Source: Clostridiales bacterium (GTDB lineage: Bacteria > Bacillota > Clostridia > Oscillospirales > Oscillospiraceae). From it: DNA of 50,935 nt. Within the stretch, counting starts at the first letter, position 1; each line of letters opens with the position of its first letter. The stretch is from the NCBI GenBank assembly GCA_004557735.1, contig SFFV01000015.1, forward strand, positions 1-50,935. Direction: 5' to 3'. This document shows, piece by piece, positions 10,122-17,813 of the stretch. The notes beneath the pieces were generated by a model. It saw nothing but the letters and a program-made list of their open reading frames with translations, was not told the origin of the DNA and did not search any database. Both the position numbers and the translations under genes were made by a program.

Positions 10122-11319
10122 GGTCATTTCCCTGCTGCTTGCGTTGGCGACGGTCTTCTCGCTCGCCGCGTGCGGCGCTGCGCCGGAAACGCCGGCCGCG
10201 CAGCCGGCCGAGCCGCCCGCAGCCGAACAGCCTGCGGAAAGCGCGGAGATCACCGTCACCGACCTCATCGGCCGGGAAGTCGCCGTGACGCCGGGCAGTT
10301 ACCGCCGCGTCGTGTGCATCGGCGCGGGCGCGCTGCGGCTCTACAGCTACATCGGCGACGTGTCCCTCCTCTGCGGCGTGGAGGACATCGAAAACGAAAC
10401 GCTCTCCGAGCGGCCGAAGATGTTCGACTCCGTCGCGCGGCCGTATGTGCTTGCCTACGGCGAGGTGTTCGCGTCGCTGCCCTCCTGCGGCGTCGGCGGG
10501 CCGAACGCCCAGAGCCCCGAGGCCGAGAAGATCCTCGCCTGCGAGCCGGATATCGTCATCTCCCTCTACGGCGACGCCGACAAGGCGAACGCCCTGCAGG
10601 AACAGCTCGGCGTGCCGGTCGTGACGCTGATGACCGGTCCGGACAGCGTGTTTGACGAGAGCTTCAGCGAGAGCCTCCGTCTGCTCGGCACGATCTTTGA
10701 AGAGAGCGACAAGGCCGAGCTGCTCATCGGCTTCGTCGGGTCCGAGCGCGCCGAGATCGAAGCGCGTACCGCCGGCATTGCCGAGGAGGATAAACCCTCC
10801 GTTTACATCTGCGGGCTCGGCAACTGGGGCACGACAAACCATCTCATGACGGCGGAGGACTATGTTTCCTTCCGCGTGGCGAACGTGAAAAACGCCGTCT
10901 CCGGCCTTGGCGCGCCCGGCGCGCAGCCGATCGAGGCGGAGAAGTTCGTCTCTCTCGGCGAGGACATGGACGCCATGATCTTTGACGCCGCCGCCGTGAA
11001 GAACATCAAGCCTCTTTACGCCGAGGATCCCGCGATGTTCGACGCCTGCCGCGCCTGGCGCGAGGGCGAGGCGTATCTCCAGCTCGCTTACAATGCGTAT
11101 TATACCAACTATGAGATCGCGCTCATCAACACATGGTTCGCGGCGAAAATCGCCTACCCCGACCGCTTTGAGGACGTCGATATGACCGATGTGACGAACC
11201 GCGTCACGGCAGCGTTCCTCGGAAAGCCTCTGGCCGAGGAGATCTTTGCCTGCCCGAGCAGCTTCGGCGGCTACCAGAAGATCGACACCGCCACGTTCTT
11301 TGCGGGGACGCAGGGATGA
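10108..11319 (+). CDS. Lipoprotein substrate-binding protein of the FecCD-type importer
   Basis: Captures the substrate outside the cell. The signal peptide ends in a lipobox LAAC with Cys22 as the lipid anchor, followed by an Ala/Pro/Glu linker. The mature 380 residues have the helical-backbone binding-protein fold (ITVTDLIGREVAV, then EPDIVISLYG and GVPVVTLM). The ATG lies inside the 3' end of the ATPase gene behind GGGAGGAAAA. The region around GNWGTTNHLM and AYNAYYTNYEIALINTWFAAK resembles binding proteins for iron complexes in Clostridia. The ligand is not known. Confidence 0.88.
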   Translation: MKKRKVISLLLALATVFSLAACGAAPETPAAQPAEPPAAEQPAESAEITVTDLIGREVAVTPGSYRRVVCIGAGALRLYSYIGDVSLLCGVEDIENETLSERPKMFDSVARPYVLAYGEVFASLPSCGVGGPNAQSPEAEKILACEPDIVISLYGDADKANALQEQLGVPVVTLMTGPDSVFDESFSESLRLLGTIFEESDKAELLIGFVGSERAEIEARTAGIAEEDKPSVYICGLGNWGTTNHLMTAEDYVSFRVANVKNAVSGLGAPGAQPIEAEKFVSLGEDMDAMIFDAAAVKNIKPLYAEDPAMFDACRAWREGEAYLQLAYNAYYTNYEIALINTWFAAKIAYPDRFEDVDMTDVTNRVTAAFLGKPLAEEIFACPSSFGGYQKIDTATFFAGTQG

Positions 11320-11903
11320 TCGAGCAGAAGGATGTGATCGCGTTCTTCGATGAGCGCGCCGGGGATTGGGACGCCGGTATGGTCCGCAGCGACGAGAAGA
11401 TCGGCCGCATTCTCGATAACGCGAAGGTGACGGCGGGCAGCCGCGTGCTCGACGTTGCCTGCGGCACGGGCGTTCTGATCGGCGACTACCTGCGCCGGGG
11501 CGTTGCGAGCGTCACGGCGGTGGACATCTCCCCGGAGATGATCCGCATCGCGCGCGAAAAATTCCCGCAGGAAAACGTGCGGTTCGTCTGCGGCGACGCG
11601 GAGAGCGCGCCGCTCGGGGAAAACTTCGATGCGATCGTCGTTTATAACGCCTTTCCGCACTTCCCCGACCCGGAGCGGCTCGTGGCGCGGCTCGCCGCGC
11701 GGCTCGCCTCCGGCGGGCGGCTCACCGTCGCGCACGGCAGCTCGCGCGCGGCCATCGACGCGCACCACCGCGGCGCGGCGAGCCACGTCTCCAACGGGCT
11801 CATGGACTCCGGCGCGCTTGCGGCGATCTTTGCGCGGCACCTTCGCGTTACGGACGTCATCTCGACCGACGAAATGTATCAGGTCGTCGGCGAAAAAGAA
11901 TAA
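11316..11903 (+). CDS. Class I SAM-dependent methyltransferase
   Basis: A 195-residue protein with SAM motif I VLDVACGTG (44-52), acidic motif VTAVDIS and DAIVVYNAFPHF as post-motif. It is fused into the ABC operon by a 4-nt overlap with the binding-protein gene (ATGA at 11316). Small methyltransferases of this type recur at the end of FecCD-type operons in Clostridia; whether they modify the imported ligand is unknown. It is close in size to ubiquinone/menaquinone-type methyltransferases, but its context does not support quinone synthesis. Confidence 0.85.
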   Translation: MIEQKDVIAFFDERAGDWDAGMVRSDEKIGRILDNAKVTAGSRVLDVACGTGVLIGDYLRRGVASVTAVDISPEMIRIAREKFPQENVRFVCGDAESAPLGENFDAIVVYNAFPHFPDPERLVARLAARLASGGRLTVAHGSSRAAIDAHHRGAASHVSNGLMDSGALAAIFARHLRVTDVISTDEMYQVVGEKE

Positions 11904-11916
11904 AGCCATAAAAAGT

Positions 11917-11960
11917 GCCGCAGGAGCAAGAGGTCTTAGTCTTGCCCTGCGGCGTTTTTT
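11917..11960 (+). terminator. Terminator of the ABC importer operon
   Basis: 8 bp (11917-11924 with 11946-11953) plus 5 bp (11926-11930 with 11941-11945), separated by one bulged A, followed by a six-T run. Confidence 0.85.
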
Positions 11961-11998
11961 CTGATACGATGAAGCTACAAAACATACGGGAGGCCGCT

Positions 11999-12634
11999 AT
12001 GAAGATCTATTCGGTATACGATGCGGAGTTCGCACGCTACGGACGCGTGCATTCCGGCATGGACGGCGCGGCGCTGCTGCGCGAAATGGAGCGCATCCCT
12101 CTGCCGGAGAGCGGCACGGCGTATGAGCCGTCCGTCGCCTCGCTCGAGGCGTGCGAAGCGTTCGCGGACTATCAGGCGAGCGCGTTCGGCGGCATGCCGG
12201 TGCAGCTCGGCATGTGCTGGGGACGCAATACGAAGCTCAACTGTCTCGAATACCACCGCGACAGCGAATTCAATCTCGGTCTCGGGGACTTCATCCTTCT
12301 GCTTGCCAAGCAGGACGAGATCGAAAACGGCGTGCTCGACACCGCGAAGGTGAAGGCGTTCCGCGTCCCCGCCGGGGTGCTCGTGGAGGTCTACGCCACG
12401 ACGCTGCACTACGCCCCCTGCCATACGGACGAAACGGTGGGCTTTCGCGTGCTCGTCGCGCTGCCGCGCGGAACGAATACGGCAAAGCCCGCGCTGCGCG
12501 GCGTCTCGCCGGAGGACAGGTATCTTGCCGCGCGCAACAAGTGGCTGCTTGCACACCCCGAGAGCGCCGAGGCGAAGAACGGCGCGGCCGTTGCGCTGCG
12601 CGGCGAAAACATCGATATCGCCCCGGCGCTTTGA
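11999..12634 (+). CDS. DUF4867 family protein
   Basis: A 211-residue soluble protein matching my memory of the DUF4867 family, which has a cupin-like character (LEYHRDSEFNLGLGDFILLL, VPAGVLVEVYATTLHYAPCH). Members often sit near sugar or hexuronate metabolism genes in Firmicutes, but nothing of that kind is adjacent here. The conserved HRDSE and HYAPCH segments could bind a metal. ATG at 11999 follows GGGAGG. It is monocistronic between two terminators. The biochemical function is unknown. Confidence 0.7.
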   Translation: MKIYSVYDAEFARYGRVHSGMDGAALLREMERIPLPESGTAYEPSVASLEACEAFADYQASAFGGMPVQLGMCWGRNTKLNCLEYHRDSEFNLGLGDFILLLAKQDEIENGVLDTAKVKAFRVPAGVLVEVYATTLHYAPCHTDETVGFRVLVALPRGTNTAKPALRGVSPEDRYLAARNKWLLAHPESAEAKNGAAVALRGENIDIAPAL

Positions 12635-12724
12635 GCGCGCCCGACAAGCGCCGCCGGAGAAACGGATCGAAACGCTCTTTCGCCGGCGGGCGCGGGCTAT
12701 GCAAGGCGTCTATGACAGTCGGAA

Positions 12725-12752
12725 GCGAGGCTTTTGAACAAGCCTCGCTTTT
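12725..12752 (+). terminator. Bidirectional terminator between DUF4867 gene and rsmG
   Basis: A 9-bp perfect stem (12725-12733 with 12740-12748), 6-nt loop and TTTT on the plus strand. The opposite strand has AAAA/TTTT-poor flanks, so it mainly serves the DUF4867 transcript but may also stop rsmG. Confidence 0.75.
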
Positions 12753-12769
12753 CCGTCTTTCTCCTGCTC

Positions 12770-13477
12770 TTATGCGAGCGGCTGCTTTTTTATCATGGCG
12801 AACCGGCGGGGGTATTTCGCCGGGGTGGGCGCGGTTTTCGGGATGATGACGACGCTGTGCACGGCGTCCGTGCCGGGGACGGCGTATTTTTCGATGCGCG
12901 GCTTGCCGCCGCCGAGCGTGCGGATGCACCGCGCGGCCTCCTGCACCTCTTCCTCCGGCTCCGGGCCCTTCATCGCGGCGAACACACCGCCGACGCGCAC
13001 AAGCGGCAGGCACAGCTCGCAGAGCATCGTCATCCGCGCCACGGCGCGGGACGTGACGACGTCAAAGCTCTCGCGAAGCGCGCTCTCCTCCTCGGCGCGC
13101 CCGGAAAGGCACGTGACGTTTTCAAGCCCGACGGTATCACACACCTCCTGCTGGAACGCTACGCGTTTTTGCAGACTGTCGATGAGCGTGATGTTGGCGT
13201 CCGGCGCGAGGATCGCCGCGACGAGCCCCGGAAACCCGGCGCCGGAGCCGACGTCCGCGGCGGACTTGCCGGAGAGACGCACATACCGGAGCAGCGCGGC
13301 GCTGTCGAGAAAATGCAGCCGCGCCGTCGCCTCCTCGCCCTCGATGGCGGTGAGATTCATCACCTTCGAGCGCTCGCCGAGCAGCGTATAGTAGGCCCGG
13401 AGCTGCGAGAGCTGCGCCGCCGTTGCCGGGACGCCGAGCTCCGCAAGGCCGGATGTGAGTATTTCTTCCATGGTCAT
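12770..13477 (-). CDS. rsmG: 16S rRNA (guanine527-N7)-methyltransferase RsmG
   Basis: Methylates G527 of 16S rRNA in the decoding region. The 235-residue protein carries family landmarks MNLTAIE, LHFLDSAALL and the SAM motif ADVGSGAGFPG (74-84), followed by VTSRAVARM. I choose ATG 13475-13477 because GGAGGT lies 8-10 nt upstream; two upstream in-frame ATGs would add residues without family support. It is usually next to mnmG/mnmE, but here it is detached and precedes nothing in an operon. Confidence 0.95.
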   Translation of the reverse strand: MTMEEILTSGLAELGVPATAAQLSQLRAYYTLLGERSKVMNLTAIEGEEATARLHFLDSAALLRYVRLSGKSAADVGSGAGFPGLVAAILAPDANITLIDSLQKRVAFQQEVCDTVGLENVTCLSGRAEEESALRESFDVVTSRAVARMTMLCELCLPLVRVGGVFAAMKGPEPEEEVQEAARCIRTLGGGKPRIEKYAVPGTDAVHSVVIIPKTAPTPAKYPRRFAMIKKQPLA

Positions 13478-13537
13478 GGTGTGTACCTCCATATGAAGCT
13501 CCGTGCGAAGAGAAGCCATAAGCCTTCCTTTAATTTT

Positions 13538-13930
13538 TCAGCTCTTCCGGTCAAACCGGTGCCCGCAGCGGGGGCAGGTGACCTGAATGCGGCCCTTACC
13601 GCGCGGCACGCGCAGATAGCTGCTGCAGCCGGGACAGGAGAAAAACCGGTAATCGCGGCGCTGCTTCGCGCGCTGCACCGCGCCGGAGAGGATCGCCTTC
13701 ACGCGGCGGCATTTCTCGAGCACGAGCACGTTCTCCGCCTGCCGCATGGAAAGATTGCGGGAGAGCGTCCGGAACAGAGCGTAGCCCGCGATCAGAAACG
13801 GAACGGAGCCGATCTGCCGCAGTAACAGCAGATTCAGCGCGGCGATCACGGCTGCCGTGCGAAAGAGAAGGTTGTTGAGATGATCCACACCGTTGCGCCC
13901 GAGCATGAACGCGGCCAGCCATGTACGCAT
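13538..13930 (-). CDS. Membrane protein with C-terminal zinc ribbon
   Basis: A 130-residue protein. Two hydrophobic stretches (about 20-55) suggest membrane insertion. A basic segment follows, and then a zinc ribbon with CPGC (about 99-102) and CPRC (about 119-122). ATG 13928-13930 follows GGAGAG. It lies upstream of rsmG on the same strand with a 60-bp gap, so the two may be cotranscribed. Similar zinc-ribbon membrane proteins are widespread in Clostridia without known function. Confidence 0.7.
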   Translation of the reverse strand: MRTWLAAFMLGRNGVDHLNNLLFRTAAVIAALNLLLLRQIGSVPFLIAGYALFRTLSRNLSMRQAENVLVLEKCRRVKAILSGAVQRAKQRRDYRFFSCPGCSSYLRVPRGKGRIQVTCPRCGHRFDRKS

Positions 13931-14004
13931 ATTCCGCTCTCCTTTCGTCCGGATAATAAATGATTTTATCACGCCGGGGCGAAAGACGTCAACAAGCCGC
14001 TGTC

Positions 14005-14031
14005 ATATTTTCCGTCGCCGCGCCATAAGAT
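14005..14031 (+). promoter_or_regulatory. Sigma-E-like sporulation promoter for spoIIP
   Basis: ATATT (14005-14009) and CATAAGAT (14024-14031) are separated by exactly 14 bp, close to the mother-cell sigma-E consensus (ATATT-N13/14-CATACAMT). The predicted start would lie about 25 nt upstream of the spoIIP ATG. No sigma-A promoter is evident here. Confidence 0.55.
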
Positions 14032-14063
14032 AGATAGTATCGATGGGCAAGGGAGGCGGGGAA

Positions 14064-15218
14064 ATGAACCGGAAGGGAAGGCTGCTGTGCGCGGCTGTCA
14101 TGGCGGCGCAGCTGGCGTTCCATGCCGGGGCGCTGGCCCGGCCGGTCGAACGCGCCGCCGAAACGTATGAAAGCGGACGTCTCGGCGCGGCGCTGCTCGC
14201 GCTGGAGCTCGGCGACGCGCACGCGTCCGGGCGGCTGCTGCTCGCGGACAACCTTCCCGGCGAAACGCCGGCGCCGGAGAATACGCCGGCGCCGACGGCG
14301 GAAGCGGCGGCGGAGCCTGCGCCCGACCCCGCTCCGGAACCGGACCCGAAGCTCACGCCCGCGCCGACGCCCGAACCGACGCCCGAACCGACGCCCGAAC
14401 CGACGCCCGAACCGACGCCCGAGCCGACGCCCGAACCGACGCCCGAACCGACGCCCGAGCCGACGCCGGAGATCGTGCCGTTCACGGACGACAACGGCAT
14501 GGAGATCCGGAACGGGACCGGCCGGGAGGTGGATATCGCCATGCTCATGGGTGAGCCGCTCACGCAGCGCCTGAGCGCGGCGGGGCCGCAGATCCTCATA
14601 ATACATACGCACGGCACGGAGGCGTATCTTCCCGCGGCGGGCGAGGAATATACGCCGAGCGACCCGTACCGCACGACCGATCCGGAGCGCTCGGTCATCC
14701 GCGTGGGCGACGCGCTGTGCTCCGCGCTCGAGGAATACGGCCTTCGCGTGCTGCACGACCGCACGCTCTACGATTATCCGAGCTACGCGGGCTCCTACGA
14801 GCGCGCCGCGGCGTCCATCGAGGCGTATCTCGCCGAGTATCCGGACATCGCGCTCGTGCTGGATGTCCACCGCGACGCCATCGGCGATGAATCGACCGTC
14901 TACAAGACGTGCGCAGCCGCAAACGGTACGGCGCAGGTAATGCTCGTGTGCGGCACGGACGAATATCTTGAGCACCCGCTCTGGCGGGAGAATCTCAAGC
15001 TCGCGCTCGCGATGCAGGCCGCGGCGATGTCGGCAAACGGCGCGCTCATGCGTCCGATTCATCTCGCGCCGGAGCGCTACAACCAGCAGTATACGACCGG
15101 CTCTCTTATTATAGAAGTCGGCACAAACGGCAACACGCTCTCCGAAGCGCTCGCCGCCGCGGAGCTTTTCGGCCGCGCCGCGGGAGAAATGCTCGCTTCT
15201 CTCGCCGCGGCGGATTAA
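14064..15218 (+). CDS. spoIIP: Stage II sporulation protein P (spore engulfment peptidoglycan hydrolase)
   Basis: Amidase/endopeptidase that trims septal peptidoglycan during engulfment, working with SpoIID and SpoIIM. The 384 residues begin with a signal-anchor helix (about 1-25). A Pro/Glu/Thr linker with a perfect tandem repeat follows (about 101-136), then the catalytic domain. HTHGTEAY (about 180-187), LDVHRD and IIEVGTNGNTLSEA are the zinc-binding and catalytic landmarks of SpoIIP. ATG 14064 follows GGGAGGCGGGG. The PEPT linker probably spaces the enzyme from the membrane. Its presence argues that the organism sporulates or descends from a recent sporulator. Confidence 0.92.
   Translation: MNRKGRLLCAAVMAAQLAFHAGALARPVERAAETYESGRLGAALLALELGDAHASGRLLLADNLPGETPAPENTPAPTAEAAAEPAPDPAPEPDPKLTPAPTPEPTPEPTPEPTPEPTPEPTPEPTPEPTPEPTPEIVPFTDDNGMEIRNGTGREVDIAMLMGEPLTQRLSAAGPQILIIHTHGTEAYLPAAGEEYTPSDPYRTTDPERSVIRVGDALCSALEEYGLRVLHDRTLYDYPSYAGSYERAAASIEAYLAEYPDIALVLDVHRDAIGDESTVYKTCAAANGTAQVMLVCGTDEYLEHPLWRENLKLALAMQAAAMSANGALMRPIHLAPERYNQQYTTGSLIIEVGTNGNTLSEALAAAELFGRAAGEMLASLAAAD
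14364..14471 (+). repeat. 12-bp tandem repeat encoding PTPE units in spoIIP
   Basis: Nine head-to-tail copies of a 12-bp unit (CCGACGCCCGAA with rare third-base changes) encode nine PTPE/PEPT units. Near-identity at the DNA level predicts length variation by slippage in multiples of four residues, all in frame. Confidence 0.95.
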
Positions 15219-15276
15219 GAGCCGCGCCGGTTGTCCATACTCCCTGTAAGGAAAAACCGAACAGGGAGGACAGATC

Positions 15277-15705
15277 ATGGAGGTTCAGGAGATCATGACG
15301 GCAAAAGTCATCACCGTCGGACAGGACGAGCCGGTCACGGCGGCGGCGCGGCTGCTGCGGCGGTGGAATCTCGGCGCGCTGCCCGTAACGGACAGCGCCG
15401 GACGGCTGCGCGGCGTGCTCACCGACCGGGATATCGTGCTGCGCTGTCTCGCGCTGGACAACGACCCCGCGGACACGCGCGTTTCGGAGGTCATGTCCCG
15501 CGCGGTCGTGACGGCGCGGCCGGGCGACAGCGTACAGAGCGCCGCCGCGCTCATGGCGCGCGAGCAGTTGCGCCGTCTGCCCGTGGCGGAAAACGGACGC
15601 CTCGTCGGCATGGTGACGGCGTGCGATCTCGCCCGGCGCGAAAAGCTCGACGCCGAATTTGCCGAAGCCATGCGCGGCATCAGCGCCAATCCGGCGCGGA
15701 AATGA
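15277..15705 (+). CDS. Tandem CBS-domain protein
   Basis: A 142-residue stand-alone pair of CBS domains (about 7-62 and 72-128), with typical LPVTDSAGRLRGVLTDRDI and RRLPVAENGRLVGMVTACDL segments. Such proteins bind adenine nucleotides and regulate partners. No partner is adjacent, so its target is unknown. Start ATG 15277 behind GGGAGGAC. It is separated from spoIIP by 58 bp and followed by a terminator, so cotranscription with spoIIP is possible. Confidence 0.9.
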   Translation: MEVQEIMTAKVITVGQDEPVTAAARLLRRWNLGALPVTDSAGRLRGVLTDRDIVLRCLALDNDPADTRVSEVMSRAVVTARPGDSVQSAAALMAREQLRRLPVAENGRLVGMVTACDLARREKLDAEFAEAMRGISANPARK

Positions 15706-15707
15706 AA

Positions 15708-15749
15708 CGGACAAAAAGGGGAGGCCGCAGCCTTCCCTTTTTGTGTCCG
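15708..15749. terminator. Bidirectional terminator after CBS gene
   Basis: A long stem (arms starting at 15708 and ending at 15749, 4-nt loop at the centre) has A5 on the left arm and T5 on the right arm, so it can act in both directions. Confidence 0.75.
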
Positions 15750-15778
15750 CCGGATACGAAACGGCGCACATCCGGCGG

Positions 15779-15807
15779 TTGACAGGCGCATACCCCGGCA
15801 TTACAAT
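15779..15807 (+). promoter_or_regulatory. Sigma-A promoter for the GNAT gene
   Basis: TTGACA (15779-15784) and TACAAT (15802-15807) with a 17-bp spacer, about 65 bp upstream of the start codon. Confidence 0.75.
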
Positions 15808-15873
15808 AGTCGGTGCACAAAAGAGGAAACGGCTGCGGCGGCCTGCCGGAACACGGAGAAAGAGAGGAAATGC

Positions 15874-16419
15874 ATGAAATACCATCAGAAAGTTATCACC
15901 CGAAGCGGTACCGAGATCCAGATCCGAAACGCCGAGGCCTCCGACGGCGCCGCGGTATTGGAAAACTTTAACCAAACGCACGCGGAAACCGACTATCTGC
16001 TCACGTATCCCGACGAGAACCGCTTTGACGCGGAGCAGGAGAGCCGCTTTTTAGCGCGCAAAGCGGAAAGCCCGCAGGAGATCGAGCTGCTCGCCGTCGT
16101 CAACGGGCGGCTCGTCGGGACGGCCGGGATAGATGCGGTGGGCACAAAATACAAGCTGGCGCACCGCGCCGAATTCGGCGTCAGCGTATTGAAGGAGTAC
16201 TGGGGCCTCGGCATCGGCCGCGCGCTGATGGAAGCGTGCATCCAATGCGCCCGGGACGCCGGGTTTGTGCAGCTGGAGCTGAGCGTCGTTGCGGACAATG
16301 CGCGGGCCGTCGCCATGTACCGGAGAGCCGGGTTTGCGGAATACGGCAGAAACCCCAAAGGCTTCCGCTCCCGGACGGCGGGATTCCAGGAGGTCGTCTT
16401 TATGCGCCTGGAGCTGTGA
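15874..16419 (+). CDS. GNAT family N-acetyltransferase
   Basis: A 181-residue acetyl-CoA-dependent acyltransferase. The acetyl-CoA pyrophosphate loop is YWGLGIGRALM (about 109-119), and the later NARAVAMYRRAGFAEYGR segment is the usual RimI/YjcF-like C-terminal signature. Monocistronic, with its own promoter and terminator. The substrate is unknown; the sequence resembles small-molecule rather than ribosomal-protein acetyltransferases. Confidence 0.9.
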   Translation: MKYHQKVITRSGTEIQIRNAEASDGAAVLENFNQTHAETDYLLTYPDENRFDAEQESRFLARKAESPQEIELLAVVNGRLVGTAGIDAVGTKYKLAHRAEFGVSVLKEYWGLGIGRALMEACIQCARDAGFVQLELSVVADNARAVAMYRRAGFAEYGRNPKGFRSRTAGFQEVVFMRLEL

Positions 16420-16468
16420 TGCGCCGGACGCCCCGGCGCCGAAGCCGTCCGCGCCGATCGGAACGAAT

Positions 16469-16500
16469 GCCCGCCGGGAGACCGGCGGGCAAATTTTTTT
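16469..16500 (+). terminator. Terminator after GNAT gene
   Basis: A 9-bp perfect stem (16469-16477 with 16482-16490), GAGA tetraloop, then AAA and a seven-T run. Confidence 0.88.
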
Positions 16501-16511
16501 AAAAAACCTTA

Positions 16512-16568
16512 TTGACAATTCGGGGCTGTGCTGCTATATTAACAGTAGCAATAATCATTATCGATTAT
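16512..16568 (+). promoter_or_regulatory. Sigma-A promoter overlapped downstream by a Fur/PerR-type operator
   Basis: TTGACA (16512-16517) and TATATT (16535-16540) are 17 bp apart. Just after the start site, ATAATC (16551-16556), ATTATC and GATTAT (16563-16568) form a perfect inverted repeat of the NATAAT type recognised by Fur-family regulators. The gene that follows encodes such a regulator, so autoregulation of the whole oxidative-stress operon is likely. Confidence 0.75.
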
Positions 16569-16594
16569 GAAACCCCACGGCGAAGGAGTTACCC

Positions 16595-17002
16595 ATGGAA
16601 GGCACCCGGCGGCAAAGCAAAAAGCGCGACGCGATCCACGAGATGCTGCTTGCGTCACGCGATCATCCGAGCGCGGAGGAGATTTACCGGCGGCTCAAGC
16701 CGGACATCCCGGATCTCTCGCTCGGCACGGTCTACCGCAATCTTTCGCTCTTCCGCAAGGAGGGCAAGGCGATGAGCGTCGCCACCGTTGCGGGGCAGGA
16801 GCGGTTCGACGGCTGGACGCGCCCGCACGCGCATTTCATCTGCGAGAAATGCGGCCGCGTGGACGATGTGGACGCGGCGCTGCCCGAAAAGCGCATTACC
16901 GGCGAAATGCCCGGCGAGGTGCGTTCCTGGGCTCTGACATTTTACGGCATCTGCCGCTGCTGCGCAGCGGACGATCATAAAAAAGACAAAGAGAAAAATT
17001 GA
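16595..17002 (+). CDS. Fur-family transcriptional regulator, probably PerR-like
   Basis: A 135-residue metal-dependent repressor. The winged helix covers about 10-85 (HPSAEEIYRRLK, LSLGTVYRNLSLF), and the hinge and metal site follow with RPHAHFICEKCGRV (His-x-His and a CxxC). A second cysteine pair occurs at CRCC near 124-127. The C-terminal dimer domain is a little short for the family. The direct neighbours are rubrerythrin and rubredoxin, so a peroxide-sensing PerR role is favoured over iron-sensing Fur. ATG 16595 follows AAGGAG. Confidence 0.88.
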   Translation: MEGTRRQSKKRDAIHEMLLASRDHPSAEEIYRRLKPDIPDLSLGTVYRNLSLFRKEGKAMSVATVAGQERFDGWTRPHAHFICEKCGRVDDVDAALPEKRITGEMPGEVRSWALTFYGICRCCAADDHKKDKEKN

Positions 17003-17021
17003 TTTAACGGAGGATCTTATT

Positions 17022-17591
17022 ATGAAAAAGTGGGTTTGCCCGGTTTGCGGTTATGTTCATGAAGGCGATACGCCTCCGGAGGAATGCCCGGTGTGCCATG
17101 TCCCCGGCAGCCAGTTCACGCTGCAGGCGGAGGAGAAGACCTGGGCGGCGGAGCACGTCGTCGGCGTCGGCAAGGTGTTCGGCGCGGACGTTCCGGAGGA
17201 AGTGCAGAAAGAGATCATCGCCGGGCTGCGCGCCAACTTTGAGGGCGAGTGCTGCGAGGTCGGCATGTATCTGGCCATGGGGCGCGTCGCGCACCGCGAG
17301 GGCTATCCGGAGATCGGCGTGTACTGGGAGAAGGCCGCCCTGGAGGAGGCCGAGCACGCCGCGAAGTTTGCCGAGCTCCTCGGCGAGGTCGTGACGACTT
17401 CCACGAAGAAGAATCTCGAAATGCGCGTTGACGCCGAGAACGGCGCGACCGCCGGCAAGTTCGAGCTTGCGAAGCTCGCGAAGAAGTACAACCTCGACGC
17501 CATTCACGACACCGTGCACGAGATGGCCCGCGACGAGGCCCGCCACGGCAAGGCTTTCGAGGGCCTGCTGAAGCGCTACTTCGGCAAGTAA
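17022..17591 (+). CDS. rbr: Reverse rubrerythrin (NADH peroxidase-type)
   Basis: Reduces hydrogen peroxide in anaerobes. The rubredoxin-like FeCys4 domain is at the N-terminus (CPVCGYVHEG and CPVC, about 5-27), in front of the diiron four-helix domain, which is the reversed domain order. Diiron ligands are seen in GECCEVGMY, EEAEHAAKF and DEARHGKAFEG (about 50-185). The 189-residue length fits this class. AGGAGG at 17009-17014 and a 19-bp gap place it in the PerR-like operon. Confidence 0.93.
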   Translation: MKKWVCPVCGYVHEGDTPPEECPVCHVPGSQFTLQAEEKTWAAEHVVGVGKVFGADVPEEVQKEIIAGLRANFEGECCEVGMYLAMGRVAHREGYPEIGVYWEKAALEEAEHAAKFAELLGEVVTTSTKKNLEMRVDAENGATAGKFELAKLAKKYNLDAIHDTVHEMARDEARHGKAFEGLLKRYFGK

Positions 17592-17605
17592 GAGGAGATA
17601 TTCCC

Positions 17606-17761
17606 ATGAAATACGAGTGCCCCTGCGGCTATGTCTATGACCCCGCCCTGGGCGACCCCGACAACGGTGTAGCCCCCGGCACAGTCTGGGAGGACGTTCC
17701 CGAAGATTGGGTCTGCCCCATCTGCGGTCTTGGCAAGGACGCCTTTTATCCCGCTGAGTAA
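17606..17761 (+). CDS. rub: Rubredoxin with a shortened N-terminal iron knuckle
   Basis: A 51-residue electron carrier, third in the PerR-like/rubrerythrin operon, with AGGAGA upstream of ATG 17606. The body follows rubredoxin closely (GDPDNGVAPGTVWEDVP, DWVCPICGLGKDAF). The second knuckle CPICG is canonical. The first knuckle reads ECPCGY, so its two cysteines are C5 and C7 (CxC) instead of the universal CxxC. The iron site may be strained or the protein may use a different geometry. It probably donates electrons to rubrerythrin. Confidence 0.92.
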   Translation: MKYECPCGYVYDPALGDPDNGVAPGTVWEDVPEDWVCPICGLGKDAFYPAE

Positions 17762-17776
17762 CGAATAAGCCTTTTT

Positions 17777-17813
17777 GAGAGGAAGCAGGAACAAAACTGC
17801 TTCCTCTCTTTTT
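17777..17813 (+). terminator. Terminator of the PerR-like/rubrerythrin/rubredoxin operon
   Basis: A 12-bp perfect stem (17777-17788 with 17797-17808), 8-nt loop, then TTTTT. Confidence 0.9.

Noticed and set aside
14364..14471. Possible CRISPR-like array
   Set aside because: The 12-bp units are contiguous without spacers and encode an in-frame PTPE linker of SpoIIP.
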